DNA of 64,000 nucleotides from the NCBI GenBank assembly GCA_034440575.1, contig JAOTOL010001646.1:928501-992500 (forward strand), written 5' to 3'. Positions 51,661 to 63,215 of the stretch are shown piece by piece. This DNA is from Imbricaverruca yamaguchii (taxonomy: Eukaryota > Arthropoda > Thecostraca > Neoverrucidae). The translations under genes were made by a program, and so were the position numbers. The notes beneath the pieces are model-generated. The model was not told the origin of the DNA, did not search any database, and saw nothing but the letters and a program-made list of their open reading frames with translations. Within the stretch, counting starts at the first letter, position 1; each line of letters begins with the position of its first letter.

Positions 51661-51845
51661 ATGTTTGTTTGTGTATTTGGTGGTTCACGACGCACTTTAT
51701 GCACATTCATGATTAATAGCGCCGCCCACATTGTTTCGCCAGTGGGCCGCGGGATTGGGAAATGTCACGATCGGTGCGGGTGTCGAACCCGGGACCTTTG
51801 GTACCCAGACCCCATCACTCTAAGCCCTCAGCCATTCCCGTCCCA
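51661..51845 (-). mobile_element. tRNA-derived SINE, family B, copy 2
   Basis: Matches 40272-40450: CACTTTATGCACATTCATG, CGCCGCCCACATTGTTTCGC and GGTGTCGAACCCGGGACCTT (B-box on minus) are shared. The tRNA head is more diverged. It abuts the RNase H remnant within about 10 bp, so on the minus strand the SINE tail leads straight into LINE coding sequence. Flanking AGTTAAGTATGA / AGATAATTATGA may be a decayed target duplication. Confidence 0.85.
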
Positions 51846-52044
51846 GATAATTATGACACGCTGTGCATATATGTTCTCACAAATGTAAGTGCAACTCATC
51901 TTTTGTGACCATCCTCCGCCGCAGCTCGTGACAGGGAACGTGCCGCAACACGCGACCGGGAACGGCGAATCGTGCGCGACTTCCGACACCTCCCACGCTG
52001 TTCGTGTCGGCAGGTTGCGTGTGCGTCCCGGCCGCGAGAACGGC

Positions 52045-52425
52045 GTGGCCGTCCGTGGCGACACACGTGGCCGTCCGTGGCGACACACGTGGCCGTCCGT
52101 GGCGACACGTGTCGCCGTCCGTGGCGACACACGTGGCCGTCCGTGGCGACACACGTGGCCGTCCGTGGCGACACGTGTCGCCGTCCGTGGCGACACACGT
52201 GGCCGTCCGTGGCGACACGTGTCGCCGTCCGTGGCGACACACGTGACCGTCCGTGGCGACACGTGACCGTCCGTGGCGACTCACGTCGCCGTCCGTGGCG
52301 ACACCACGTCGCCGTCCGTGGCGACACACGTGGCCGTCCGTGGCGACACACGTGACCGTCCGTGGCGACACACGTGGCCGTCCGTGGCGACACACGTGGC
52401 CGTCCGTGGCGACACACGTGGCCGG
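52045..52425. repeat. 22-bp minisatellite carrying CACGTG in most units
   Basis: The unit is GACACACGTGGCCGTCCGTGGC, about 17 copies. Variants have GACACGTGTCGCC (a 10-bp palindrome) or CACGTGACC. The array is therefore a dense cluster of the E-box CACGTG, the site bound by bHLH factors. Frames on both strands (Gly-Asp-Thr-Arg types) are artefacts. Confidence 0.95.
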
Positions 52426-52429
52426 GGCG

Positions 52430-54790
52430 CTGCAGACGCATCCGGTCGCCGACTCTGTCCCCATCGATTTCCTCAGCCGCTGGGCCTTTGTTTCGCCGAG
52501 CCTGCGAGGTCGGACAGCGGCTCCCAGAGGGCCAGCGCCGGCCGCCGCGATCGGTGAAGGCAGTGAGGAGGGCTGGGGAGAATGATCGGAGAGCAGTGGA
52601 GAGCCAGCGGGAGCAGCGGTGGGTCAATCAGCTGCACCGAGACGAGCTGAGTGCGACATGGATAGAGGGGACAGCGCACCAGTGGACAGTCTCACCAGTG
52701 GATAATATCTCACCAGTGGAGATATTATCTGAGATCCGAGGAGCCATGTGACCTTTCCTGGGCAGCTCTGAACTGGGAAAGGATATTCTCAGCCAGTAAA
52801 GGCTCATTCAACTCAATACATTTGTTGTATTTTTGTTACCGAGATTGACTGGGTTTCAAGGTTAATTTGACGTGCATTTTAACACGATACAAACGTTCAA
52901 TCCATAGGAAAGTATGCAGGCACTCACTTTTCAGTCGATTGCAAGCGTGACAACTAGCTGGTACAGAGCCACGAGTTCCAAGCTCGAAGTGGGCACTCGA
53001 TAGCAACCACACATGCTATTCTCAACATAAGACGCATTCGTCACTCTTGCCGGGTGGTAGGGACCTAGCGCCTCAATCTTCATTTACCTAGCTTAGCAGG
53101 CTCGTTGCTTAAAGAAGATCCTCAGAGCCTATTAAGAGCCCGACTAACAAGAGCCTGTAGCGAATCCATTACCATTAGATTTGGCTACAAAGCCGTTCAA
53201 GACAAACGAAAGTGTAATTTCGGAGCACTTTTGTTTAAGGAACACTAGTTCGTATATGCTTTCTTTAATGACGGAGGAATATGGCGGAGGTGGGGAATGG
53301 CTAGCTACCCATTCAATATATATTGTATATGTCACTTCCTGATCCGCGTTGCTCCAGTCGTCTAAATGGCACCAGTCCAGACGTCCGATCTGTGCTGAGT
53401 CGGAGCTCTGACCCAAGAGTCCACACAAGTTTTTTGTTTAGTTCAGATAGGTCAATGTGCTCGAGGCGGACGTATAAACTACCAGCTGACCCATCTCATC
53501 CGCACATGTATTTATGGAACGACAACTTGCAGAATAGAGCAAGGAGACATACGGCAGTATCTCTTAAATAAAATAAGTACACACTGAGTACCTATATCTG
53601 AAATAACAACAGTACACGCCGGGGAATGGGATCCAGACTAGAACTTCTGCACAGGAATCAAGGTTGTGCCGATTAAACTAGGACGATATCAATCGTTCAC
53701 AGACTGGACTCCATGCAGATACATAGCAAACGATCATTACAACATTGACCGGAGCGTCCATCGGGAGGATCCGTACTCGGGGACGCGTTCACGTCGATGC
53801 ACAAGTTCGCCACAATCGCGGACGCCGTGCTGCGTTCGCACGACGAAGCGCTCGCCGCAGCAGGCGTGACCTGGCAGTAGCGCTGGCGGCACTACAGACG
53901 ACACTGCCGACACTCCGGGCGGTGCTACCGCCACACCTGCCGCCGACGCTCGCCTTTGAGCCCCACCACGTCGACACATCCCGACAGTTATCGCGGGTCA
54001 CCGCGGCTGTCACCCCTCACCGGGTCACAGAGCACGACCGTGACTCGCCGGTCCAGCAAATCGCAAGCCAATGGTGCCTGCAACTCCACCTCGGCGGGTC
54101 CGCGACGCCACTGACTTCACGGCTCGCGCGGTCCCGTGACGGTCAGGTCCCGTGACGGTCAGGTCACGGGCGGCCGACGGCAGCTAGGCCAACTTGTCCA
54201 GCCCGTCGCACGACTTGGACTTGGCGGAGCTGCGAACAAAAACCCAACAGCTAGTTCAGAATCGGCCGCCGAAGTTTGCCGCAGCAGAACCGGTCTCCAC
54301 GGGGCGTGTTTTTCCTGCTCGTGTGCGCAGCGTCTCGGCCTGGATGAAATAACTGACGGGACTGCTTGCCGGTGAAGGCACTTCGAAACGGCCATTTACA
54401 TCATAGCGATCGGCACCACAAAACAACGCATCACAAACAGCTGACGAGCGTTGCACATATTTGGGTCGACAGCCATTCCGCGCTGGGATAGTACAAAAAC
54501 AAGGTTTGATACAACCCGAATCAACAGTCCCTTGGCGGCAAAATCCGACGGTATTCCGGGGCGACGTGTCGGAGGCACCGATACCTCAGCCCGGTTTTCA
54601 GGGGCTCCTCAGGGTTTTGATGCATATAGTTCCAAGGCATTTACGCTTCGCGTTTTATGAACATTGCAGTGAAAGGCGGTAATGGTTTGAAGTGGCGTCT
54701 TTTTATCAGATATTTTACGTTTTGTAAGTATTATCTCATATTCTATATCCATATCTGTATCACTCGCAATATTCTACCAGAAAATCCTCC
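52430..54790. other. Unassigned sequence, probably downstream intron of the PDZ gene
   Basis: Exon 54795-54927 ends in a donor, so the PDZ gene must continue to the left. No further exon was recognised here. GC-rich parts at 53750-54200 carry frames of up to 136 aa without motifs. A duplicated word TCCCGTGACGGTCAGG occurs at about 54131 and 54147. Confidence 0.35.
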
Positions 54791-54794
54791 TTAC

Positions 54795-54927
54795 CTCTTC
54801 TTCACCGCCTCGCGACGGCCGATCTGGAGCACGATCTGGCCGGTTTTGGTCTTCTTGAACGCGGCGATGGCCTCCGCGTGCGAGAAGCCTCGCAATGGCT
54901 CACCGTTCACAGAGAAGATCTCGTCGC
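54795..54927 (-). CDS. PDZ scaffold gene (PDZD2/big bang-like), exon completing PDZ2
   Basis: Minus-strand exon of 133 nt between acceptor CACCCTTTCGCAG and donor AAGAG|GTAAGG. Joined to exon 57692-58360 (which leaves one base, G) it continues as GDEIFSVNGEPL, RGFSHAEAIAAFKK, TKTGQIVLQIGRREAVKK. These are the second half of a PDZ domain: the GDEI-NG turn, helix B starting with His (the residue that selects class I C-terminal ligands, S/T-X-hydrophobic), and the last strand. It ends with two bases of a codon, so more exons follow to the left of 54.8 kb. It should act as a cytoplasmic or cortical scaffold binding C-terminal peptides; specific partners are unknown. Confidence 0.9.
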
Positions 54928-55587
54928 CTGCGAAAGGGTGGTCACGTGTCAGAGCGGAGAGCAGGGCGTTAGTGATCAGCAGGGGTTACCAGGGACCAGC
55001 AGACACATCCGGGGTCGACAGAGGTCAACAGGGACCAGCAGACACAGCCGGGGTCTGCAGAGGTTGAAGGGGATCAGCTGGTCGTGGGACGGGCTCGCAT
55101 CACGTTCCAGTAATCTGAACACAGTTCGCGGTTCGGCACATTCAGACAGGACACCGCGTACAACAACTCATTTAGTGTCATGTTCGAATGGGCGCAAAAT
55201 GGCCCTAGATGTCGACGCGCCCCTAAACTCAATCTACCAGCAGTGTCATGTTCGACCGCATCTTTCTCTGGGAATTTAAAGATGCTCCCAATCAGCGAAC
55301 ACCCAACTGTTTGCTCGGGCACAATACTTGTTACTGATCAATAGGCATTCGCCGCGTCTTCGGAGGCATTTAATTTCCTGGACTGAATCATACCTTCCAA
55401 CAAGTGATTCGGCGGAATGTGAACAAAGACAACTCTCGTATCTACTGTTTGTGTATCGCCCAGGCATGCAGGGACACGCCGACGTCTACCAATTGTGGCC
55501 GGTCTTTGTCCTGGGCAGGAGAGGAGCACTGACACCATTACTCCGCGCAACTCACGACGCGATCGTCCACGGGGCGCCTATTCATTA

Positions 55588-55712
55588 CAGGCGTGACAAG
55601 GGTGTTCACGCGTCACTGCTGACGCGACGAAGGTGTTTACGAGTCACTGCTGACGCGACGAGGGTGTTCACACGTCACTGCTGACGCGACGAAGGTGTTT
55701 ACGAGTCACTGC
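55588..55712. repeat. 31-bp tandem repeat, 4 copies
   Basis: GCGACGAAGGTGTTTACGAG then TCACTGCTGAC. Copies alternate between GTGTTTACGAG and GTGTTCACRCG, giving a two-unit pattern. Confidence 0.9.
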
Positions 55713-55725
55713 AGACGTGACAAAG

Positions 55726-55898
55726 AAGAATATTGGTTGCACGACGCATTCGACTGCCAGGCCATATAGCGTAGCCAACCTCCCACGCCAGTTGGCGGTG
55801 GGTGCGCTCTGAAAACCCCGCCGGTTGTGGGATTCGAACCCACGCTCCCACAACCCAGGGTTGAACGCCCCAATGAGATGCCACGACCACACACACGC
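55726..55898 (-). mobile_element. tRNA-derived SINE-like element, third type
   Basis: The minus strand shows GTGGCATCTCATTGGGGCG (A-box region), then GTGGGTTCGAATCCCAC (a T-arm with 5-bp stem and B-box), followed by about 100 bp of body. The acceptor stem does not pair, so it is not an intact tRNA. No sister copy was seen in the window. Confidence 0.6.
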
Positions 55899-57691
55899 GA
55901 CACACGCGTTCACACTTGACTGCAGGCGTGACACAGGTGCCCGCAGGGTCAGTGCGAGCTGCCTCTCTGATTGCCTGCCCGTGTAACGTGCACGTCCAAA
56001 GCCGTTTTCAAAGCACACATTCCACGCTCGGCGTGAACGAAAACACCCGTATATAGTGCAGCTCGGCGCTGACAGGCAAGCCGGGAGGGAGAGCGAGGGA
56101 GTGGAGAGCCGCCCGGACAGAGGGATCCAATCATCGTAATCCGGACAGCAATCGGAGGGGGACCACGCTTGAATGCACACTCTTAGATCGTCTATTGCCG
56201 CCCGCCATCGCAAAAACCGCACCGACAAACGACAGCACACAGGGTCGATGGCATCGGCCAGCTCGGGCCCCCATGGGGCGGGAACAGCGACGACATTAGA
56301 TATCGCCATATCCCGTTACTGGGCACCACGCTGCCGCGCAATATGGCCGGCTGGGGCCGTTTTTGTGTGCCCTTCATGCCCGGCGGCGGCGGTCGCTGCT
56401 CTCGTCCAGTCACATCTCAACAGAATCAACAGTGCGAGGGGCGAGGTTATGAGGCGACAGCAGGGCGGGGCTGTCAAGGCGATCCTGGCAAACATTCAGC
56501 AAAGCATAGGATTAGGAAAAGGGAGCAACAATGACCTGTCAGTCGCCGTGGCGCAGCGGAGTTGGAACAATGAGTGCCACTTTGCTGGGTGACGAGGGGA
56601 ATATGGGCAGGCATTAGCTGGAGAGCGAGACTGGCATTAGGTTTAAATTCTTCCCCGCTGATGGCGACTCGGTGAACAGCTTTGCTCGCTAATGCCAGGG
56701 CTGAAAATGTTCCAACCGGGTGAAAAAGCAGCGCGTTGGCTGGCCAAGTTTGGAAATGTTCCACGTGAATTTGTTGTGCATTAACCTGCGGTTTCCGGAA
56801 CTAGACGGAATTTTCCCTTAGGATTCATATTACGCAACGCCTAGCGTTAGCTTACAAAAGCTGAACGAATGTGCAAAAAGGATACACTGCGAGACGAAAA
56901 GAAAAGAAAAACGAAAACAAAAGATATCTGAAATATATCGTACCGGGCCGCATCCATATATGCTCAACGCGAGGCCGTAACCAGATCCAGTTATCTGGAT
57001 CAAACATGGCCTAGCAAACTCAGTAAACAAGGGCAACATTGCCCGGTGGCAGAGGCGCGGCCAGGTGGGGGGGGGGGGTGTCGCCCCTTCCCCTTAGCAA
57101 CCAAACGTAAACTAGATCGAGCAAGAATTTAAAAAAAATTATTACCACGCAGAATGGAACATTTTCACTACCAATAATTTCACTACATATATTTTAGGTC
57201 GAGCCCCCATTTGGAGAAATTATTGTTGCACCACTGCCTGGTGGTACCTATCAGTCATAAGAAAGGCATCCGCCCTAGAGACCATCCCATCCCTGGCATG
57301 CTCACATTGAACAATAAGTGGCAGCGACAAAAGAGTCAAGGACTGAACTATTGCATCACCTTTGCGAGCACGAGCTCGTGCAGCAGCAATATATTTCCTG
57401 GCGTTGCTAAGATCGCATGTTCGCAATATTATCACCGCTTCACGTGCCTTCACGCCCTTTGTGTTCGCTCCCGCTTACCACGTCTGAATATAGCCACACA
57501 TGCAACACACAGGCTGCATCTTGCCGCTGGATATCACATAAATCGCATGATACACAACGAACTATGCTCCGAGCACACGGTAAGTTAATGCAGTCACGGG
57601 TGTCGCACATCCAGTAAGTGAATACGATAAGCATAGAAGAACAGTAACACAACCAGCCGTTGTCGGCCAGCCAGCGAGAGTTGTGGCTCAC

Positions 57692-58360
57692 CTTCCTTCA
57701 GTTTGGCCTCCTCGGCCGCCTGGCCGTTGGGGAAGATGGTCTTGACGAAGATGCCCATGTCGCCCTTGGGCGAGTCGCGGCCGCCGACCACGCTGAAGCC
57801 GAGACTCTTCTTGCCGCGCCCCTTCTCGAACACCACCATCATGATGTTGAGGTAGAGCGACTTGGGTCGGCGCGGCAGCGTGCAGAGGCCGCCGCCGCCG
57901 CCGCCGCCGCCGCCGCTGGCGGTGGTGGTAGCGGCTGGGTGGGAGTGGAGGCGCGCCGCCGCCGGGTGGGGGGTGGCGTCGCCGCCGATGGCGCCGCCGC
58001 TGCTGGCGATGCGATGCCGCCGCCGATGCCGTGCATCGCTGAACGTCTGCGAGTACTGCGGCGTGCGCGGCGCACCGTCGCAGGACGCCTCCGGCGACTG
58101 CGACTGCGGCTCCGGCTCCGCTGCCGTCGTGCACCAGCGCGCCGCTGGTGCTGACGACGGTGACGTACCGCTGCGGCAGCGCCACCACCGGCGGCGGCGG
58201 CGGTGTCGCGCCGGCCGGCGGTCTCGCGTCGCGCGCGATCACCACGTCCACGTCGGCGGGCGTGTCGCGCAGGATCTGGCACGCCTCGTCCAGAGTCACG
58301 CCGCGCAGCCGCCGACCGTTCACGTTGATCACCTCGTCTCCGACGCGCAGCCGGCCGTCG
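57692..58360 (-). CDS. PDZ scaffold gene (PDZD2/big bang-like), exon with end of PDZ1 and start of PDZ2
   Basis: Exon between acceptor CCGTCGGCAG and donor GAAG|GTGAGC. Spliced to the previous exon it reads [18 protein letters not shown] then [17 protein letters not shown] and VDVVIARD, completing PDZ1. A Pro/Ser-rich linker follows. The 3' part, in a different frame, gives [11 protein letters not shown], a Gly run from a (CCG)n tract, [39 protein letters not shown] and [19 protein letters not shown]. This is the first half of PDZ2 with a canonical SLGF binding loop. The exon has 669 nt and splice phases demand one base less (or two more). The frame change lies between about 58085 and 58150. 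It could be an assembly error, a real mutation or an unrecognised intron. Confidence 0.85.
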
Positions 58361-58837
58361 CTGCCGACGGAGGCGGGTCAGATCACGCCGCCCCGCTACT
58401 GGAAGGGAGCTCGGTCGTCGTGTCAAGTCGCTCTGAACAGGCACAAGTATCGCGTCAGACAAAAAATTGGCGTCCGGCTCAAGGCAGTCAAACGCTAAGT
58501 CAGAATATAGACCGAGGTGACAGCGTACACAGGCTAGAGATATAAACTCGAAAGCTGCAGCTACTGCACACTTTTCGAATACGTCGTGAACAATTCGTGA
58601 TACCAGATGTACATACCAGACCAGATGTACAATGCTGTAGTTTACTGTGTGGCATGATGTTGGCAAAACTGTGTGAAGCTATACGATAAATTCCGACAGC
58701 CGGATGGCGACGATTCGAAAGGTCACGACCGGCACCCAGCCGCACCTACGCCGTTAAACGACCGCGGTCGAGACCTCTGTCGAGAGCGTTGGCCGGCCGG
58801 CGGCCGGTGCGAGCTCGAGCGTGACGACGCCACTCAC
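58361..58837 (-). other. Intron of the PDZ gene (477 bp), splits PDZ1
   Basis: Donor GTGAGTG at 58837 and acceptor GGCAG at 58361. The phase is exact: CG + C gives Arg at the junction inside the PDZ fold, just before the GDEV turn. PDZ2 is interrupted at the equivalent place, with GDEI directly after the junction. Confidence 0.88.
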
Positions 58838-60224
58838 CGTTCGGCCAGTCCTGCCGGCTCGATCTCGGAGATGTAGTAGCCGCTGGCCGTGTGCTCGGCG
58901 TTACGCCGGCCCTGGATGCTGACGCCGAGCTGCTCGCCGGCGGCGCGCACCAGCCGCAGCAGCTTGAACTGCCGGTTGGTGATGGCGGTCAGGTTGGGCG
59001 GCAGCGAGATGGGCGGCGCCGGACTGTACTCGGAGGAGCGGCGGCCGCCGCGGCGCGAGTCGGGCGACGCGACGCGCCGGCGCGCCGTCTCCGGGAAGTC
59101 GTGCGACGCGATGCGGCGCGTCACCTCGCTGCGGTCGACCGATGTGGAGCGCAGGTGGCGCCGCACCGGCTCAGAGTCGAGGCCGGCGGGCGGCGCCGCC
59201 GGCGGCGTCAGCACCGGCACCGGCAGGCAGCGGCCGCCGCCGGCAGCGGCGGCGCCGGCGCGCCGCTGTCGACCCAGGAAGCCGGGGCTGTACACGTCGT
59301 CCGCCTCGACGTGGCAGCGCGCGTCGGCCGCGCCCGGCCAGAAGGCGTGGCGCGAGCGCGGCGCGCGCCGCACGATCTTCTCCTCGTCGCAGAGGTTCTT
59401 GTCGTCGGGCTTGCCCTCGCTCGAGGCGCCCGAGTCGGTGCGCTGCGACGCCACGCTGCCCGTCTCCGAGTCGTGTGTCGAGCCGCTGTCCGAGTTCTCG
59501 TTGAGGATGCCGCTGTCGCTGTCGCCGTCGCCGCGCGCCGCCGCCGCCGCCGTCGCCGCCTTGCCGCCGTCGGCCGGCGCCGGCTGCTGCGACCGGAACG
59601 ACAGGTTGAGCTGCGCCACCGACAGGCTGCGCGTCTTCCAGGCGGCGGCGGCGGCCGCCTGCCGGCCGCGCGGCCGCCGCCGGGTCCGCTCCAGGGTGGT
59701 GACGCAGAGGCCGGGGTCGGCGGACGACGGCGCGGCCGGCGGCGCGCACCCCTCCGGCAGGGTGGTGAGCGCGCCGGCCGAGGCCTGGCCGCCGGCCGCC
59801 GACGCCTCCGACAGCAGGTTGATGTGGTCGCAGCTGAGCGTCTTGGCGGAGGGGCGGCGCGCCTGCGGGCGGCGCGGGTCGCCGCCGGCCGACGGGTCAT
59901 CCGCCGGCGTGCAGGTGGCCAGCAGCGAGGTGGAGCTGCTGCGGTAGAGCGGGCGGCCGGCGGCCGGCAGCGTCGACACGCCGTCCGGCGCCGGCTGGTC
60001 GCGCCTCGGGTCACGGCCGCGCAGGAACAGACTCTTGAGCGACTCGACCCGGTCCAGTCTGCCGCGCTCGCCGGGCCGCACCGGCTCGACGGGAGCGCTC
60101 TTCTTCTTGCGCGGGCCCGTGTGCGGCAGCGAGTGCGTCAGCGACTGCGACAGCCGCTCCTTGGACTCGCTGCGACGCAGCTGGTGCCACTTGTGGCCCA
60201 CCTTGCGGCTCCACGTCGAGAAGC
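58838..60224 (-). CDS. PDZ scaffold gene (PDZD2/big bang-like), large exon with Ser-rich region and start of PDZ1
   Basis: Exon of 1387 nt, acceptor GCATTGCAG and donor GAACG|GTGAGTG. It encodes about 461 residues: a basic start (STWSRKVGHKWHQLRRSESK), Ser/Arg- and Pro-rich low-complexity sequence, an acidic Ser-rich part (DSDSGILNENSDSGSTHDSE), more basic Ser/Arg sequence with possible phosphosites (RRIASHDF, RRVASPDS), then PDZ1: RQFKLLRLVRAAGEQLGVSI and GYYISEIEPAGLAER. The LGVS loop stands for the GLGF motif. Codon third positions are almost all G or C. Frames on the opposite strand (464 and 352 aa) are composition shadows: only this frame connects across splice sites into PDZ domains. 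Confidence 0.88.
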
Positions 60225-63215
60225 CTGCAATGCGCACCGAATAGTTGGAGGTGCGGCAGAGTCTAAATGCCAACATATCCTCTAATTTATGACCAAACAA
60301 TAATTCACATCTTGCATTGGTGGGCTATTCTCATATAATTGCATTGCATGCGTGACGTGAGAAATGCGCTGAGGCTGGGAAAGCTTTCTCAATAACCGGT
60401 TCAAATTTACATCACCTTCATCTAGCAATTAACAACAAGTGAATCGGACATAAATTGGTGCATCACGCATCGGCAATTTCGGATTGCGTTCAATGCCATT
60501 AAAGCCCACCTGATCAGTGCTGGGCTACTATTTTTCTCTCAGTGGACCACTCCTCTACTGACCAGCACCGCCCACATCGCGCGAGGCAGCTCCAAAACGG
60601 CATGTGGCGTGTCGGCGGACCTTGCTCGCCTTTGTTCGCCACAGCCGGCCAGCTGATGCGCCGCCACCGTCCGCCCAGATCCCGCGGCGGCGCCGCCCGA
60701 CTCGCGTGCTGTGGCTCCGTGTCGCCCGCCCCCTCACCCGCCCCCACCGGCTCCCCATGATCGCTGACTCACTACTGCGGCCTGGCGGCGGGCCGTGAAG
60801 GGCACCTGTATCGTTTGCCGTTTCCGCACAGTTGATTGAGACCACGGATCCGCGGCACGCCAGCGGTCTGGACGGCTCGGTGTGAGCCGTGACCCGCTCC
60901 CTCGCTTAGCCGGACCCGCTGGATCGCGCGCACGTCTGGACGGCTCTGACCGTGACCCCGCCTGGATCCGCGGCACGCCAGCGGTCTGGACGGCTCGGTG
61001 TGAGCCGTGACCCCGCCTGGATCCGCGGCACGCCAGCGGTCTGGACGGCTCGGTGTGAGCCGTGACCCCGCCTGGATCCGCGGCACGCCAGCGGTCTGGA
61101 CGGCTCGGTGTGAGCCGTGACCCCGCCTGGATCCGCGGCACGCCAGCGGTTTTGGACGGCTCGGTGTGAGCCGTGACCCCGCACGGATCGACCGCTCTGG
61201 GGTCACCGTGACCCCGCCCGTCGGCGTCCGTTGGGATCTTTTTCACCCCGTGGGTTGACTTGAACTGAAATTTAATCGAACAGCTATGCCCGGGCATTCA
61301 TCACAATTTACCTTCATAAATGGCAAGTCATTTCGGAATGCTTGAGCAGCTGGTAAGCCAGGACACCTCGTGTTAGGTGATCCGAACTGGACGACCAATT
61401 TTGGAGCTGATGGTCCGGACATGGTCCGGACATGACACGGCACCACGTCACGTTCGTCACGTCACGAGTCTCTCCAGCTCAGCACAGTCTGCGGCTGTCT
61501 CATCTCTGACTCATCAGATGCCTCTCAGAGACAGCATCTGGACGAGGTCAATATAACACGGAGGATATGGGGATTACAGATAATGACTGTTATATGGCGC
61601 CATGGAAAGGGCAGAGGGCGGGAGATAATTACAGTTAGAACACGGATTGGCATGTCGAGCCCTGAATTAACCATACGATTGATTATCCCATACAGGACAG
61701 GTGCTGGAGTCTTCACTGAACATTAGGTTTTTGGGGTTTGTCGGCCATCACTAGGTTACAGCCGGGTACTGTTCGTCGGCCATGCAACCAGGTTTATTAT
61801 TGCAGACTTGGGTTTAAGGGCGCGCCACTTATTAGTGATAATTGCAACTGCAGACCAACTTAAAGAGTCGCAATATGTTGGTGGTGACACAGTAAGAGTG
61901 CGTTGTCAACAGCACCGTTTGTGGCAAAATATAGTTCTGCTTTACTCCACAATGTGTGGCAGTGTTTGGCTTCGTTTTGGTCACTGAGTTGCCACTGTGA
62001 TGGCTTAGTGGCCTTGCGCTGTGAGCGGGAAGGATGTCCGTGCAATAGTGCGACACAAAATCGTAGGACCGAGAGGCTGCAAGCCCAGCATGCTGAGACA
62101 CACAATAAACTTCGCTTCACAGTAAGGGGCAAGATCACCATCCGCAATGCCTGCTTGACTCTATCTTTTAGTTCATATTTACGATGAGGTCACGCCAGCG
62201 TGAGTCGTGTCGAACAAGCTAGATGCACACAAGGACACAAATGCAGATCAAAATAGGTACATTATAACCAGAAACTTAATCTAAATACCACGTCTTCGCT
62301 TCAATGATTTAGTTTTGATAATTCGACGCATTATCGCCAAGAACGAATGAGGGAAAATAACAGAAAAGAATGGGGATGTGTTGGTTGCCGTGACGATATT
62401 CGCAAAAAGGGTTCATTGGCATACGACGTGTATTACTAGTTTGTAGTCGAATAATTACGGGTGGATTGCAGCGCTACTGAGGAACTTCAGATGCAAACAT
62501 TCTGAGTGCAACCATGGATAAATCACTGGAGCAACCTTGGGCCTTCAAGGGAGTGGGAAGGGAGGCACGGCAAGCGGTTAATGGGTGCTGCATGTTGTGT
62601 TGTTTTGAGGTGGGAACGGGGATGATTAACGAGCGAAAGGGATGAAACCCGCTGGCAATCAGTGTCGGGGCGGTACGAAATAACGTATTATATTTGGCGT
62701 GTTGGAAAGAGCTAAAAATGCACAAAATGCACTAAACTACGCTGCATAACGTCAGTAGTAGTCGCTCTGGCTGTAACGGGCGATTTGTGCACATACAAGG
62801 AGAAATTGGCAGTCTTAAGTCTCACCGCTAGTTCACGAGCTGTTTTAATTGTATCGATAGATAAACAGATCAACCGGCCCATTCCTACCGGCCAGGTCAT
62901 TGATGCAAGCTGAGCGAGTCCTCTCCTCAGAACTATGCAACCGGATCCCCGATAAAGCAGCCGTCTCGCCGGGGGCAGCACAGAGACAACCGAATGACAC
63001 CTACATCCTGGATAATACCGCGGGAGCTGACAGCCAACATGCTTGGGCTTTTAGCATCGACGTGGCGGACGAGGCACCACGGTGGCAAGCCAACACGAGG
63101 CGAAGTCGGCCAGAACACCCGCCCGACATCAAACAAGCGCAGATTAGCCGGCGGCGGCGGATCGTTGATTGATGTGGTGGCGGGGGGCTGAGCGGTGCGA
63201 TCGACCTACACTCAC
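60225..63215 (-). other. Intron of the PDZ gene (2991 bp)
   Basis: Donor AAAGA|GTGAGTG at 63215 and acceptor GCATTGCAG at 60225, phase 1 at both ends. It contains the 55-bp minisatellite at 60847-61190. The rest (61200-63200) shows no gene or recognisable element. Confidence 0.65.
60847..61190. repeat. 55-bp minisatellite, about 6 copies
   Basis: The unit is GATCCGCGGCACGCCAGCGG, TCTGGACGGCTCGGTGTGAG, CCGTGACCCCGCCTG. GATCCGCGG occurs at 60965, 61020 and 61075, a 55-bp period. One copy near 60900 is rearranged. The segment GACGGCTCGGTGTGAGCCGT is partly self-complementary (ACGGCTC/GAGCCGT). Confidence 0.93.

Larger units (their letters stand above)
54928..57691 (-). other. Intron of the PDZ gene (2764 bp)
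   Basis: Donor GTGAGC at 57691 and acceptor CAG at 54928 (minus strand). Inside are a tRNA-derived SINE at about 55726-55898, a 31-bp repeat at 55588-55712, two copies of an AGGGACCAGCAGACACA word near 54990-55050, and a G-run at 57067-57078 beside CAGAGGCGCGGCCAGG. The last resembles hAT-type ends, but no second end was found. No separate gene was recognised. Confidence 0.75.

Noticed and set aside
55668..56309. 213-codon minus-strand frame inside the PDZ intron
   Set aside because: It runs through the SINE and the 31-bp repeat, has no motif and does not splice in phase with the PDZ exons.
57051..57130. Second hAT-like element starting CAGAGGCGCGGCCAGG and a G-run
   Set aside because: Only one end is visible; no matching inverted end or duplication found.
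58891..60285. 464-codon plus-strand frame opposite the PDZ exon
   Set aside because: Arg/Ala/Gly-rich shadow caused by G/C third positions of the true minus-strand frame. Only the minus frame splices into PDZ domains.
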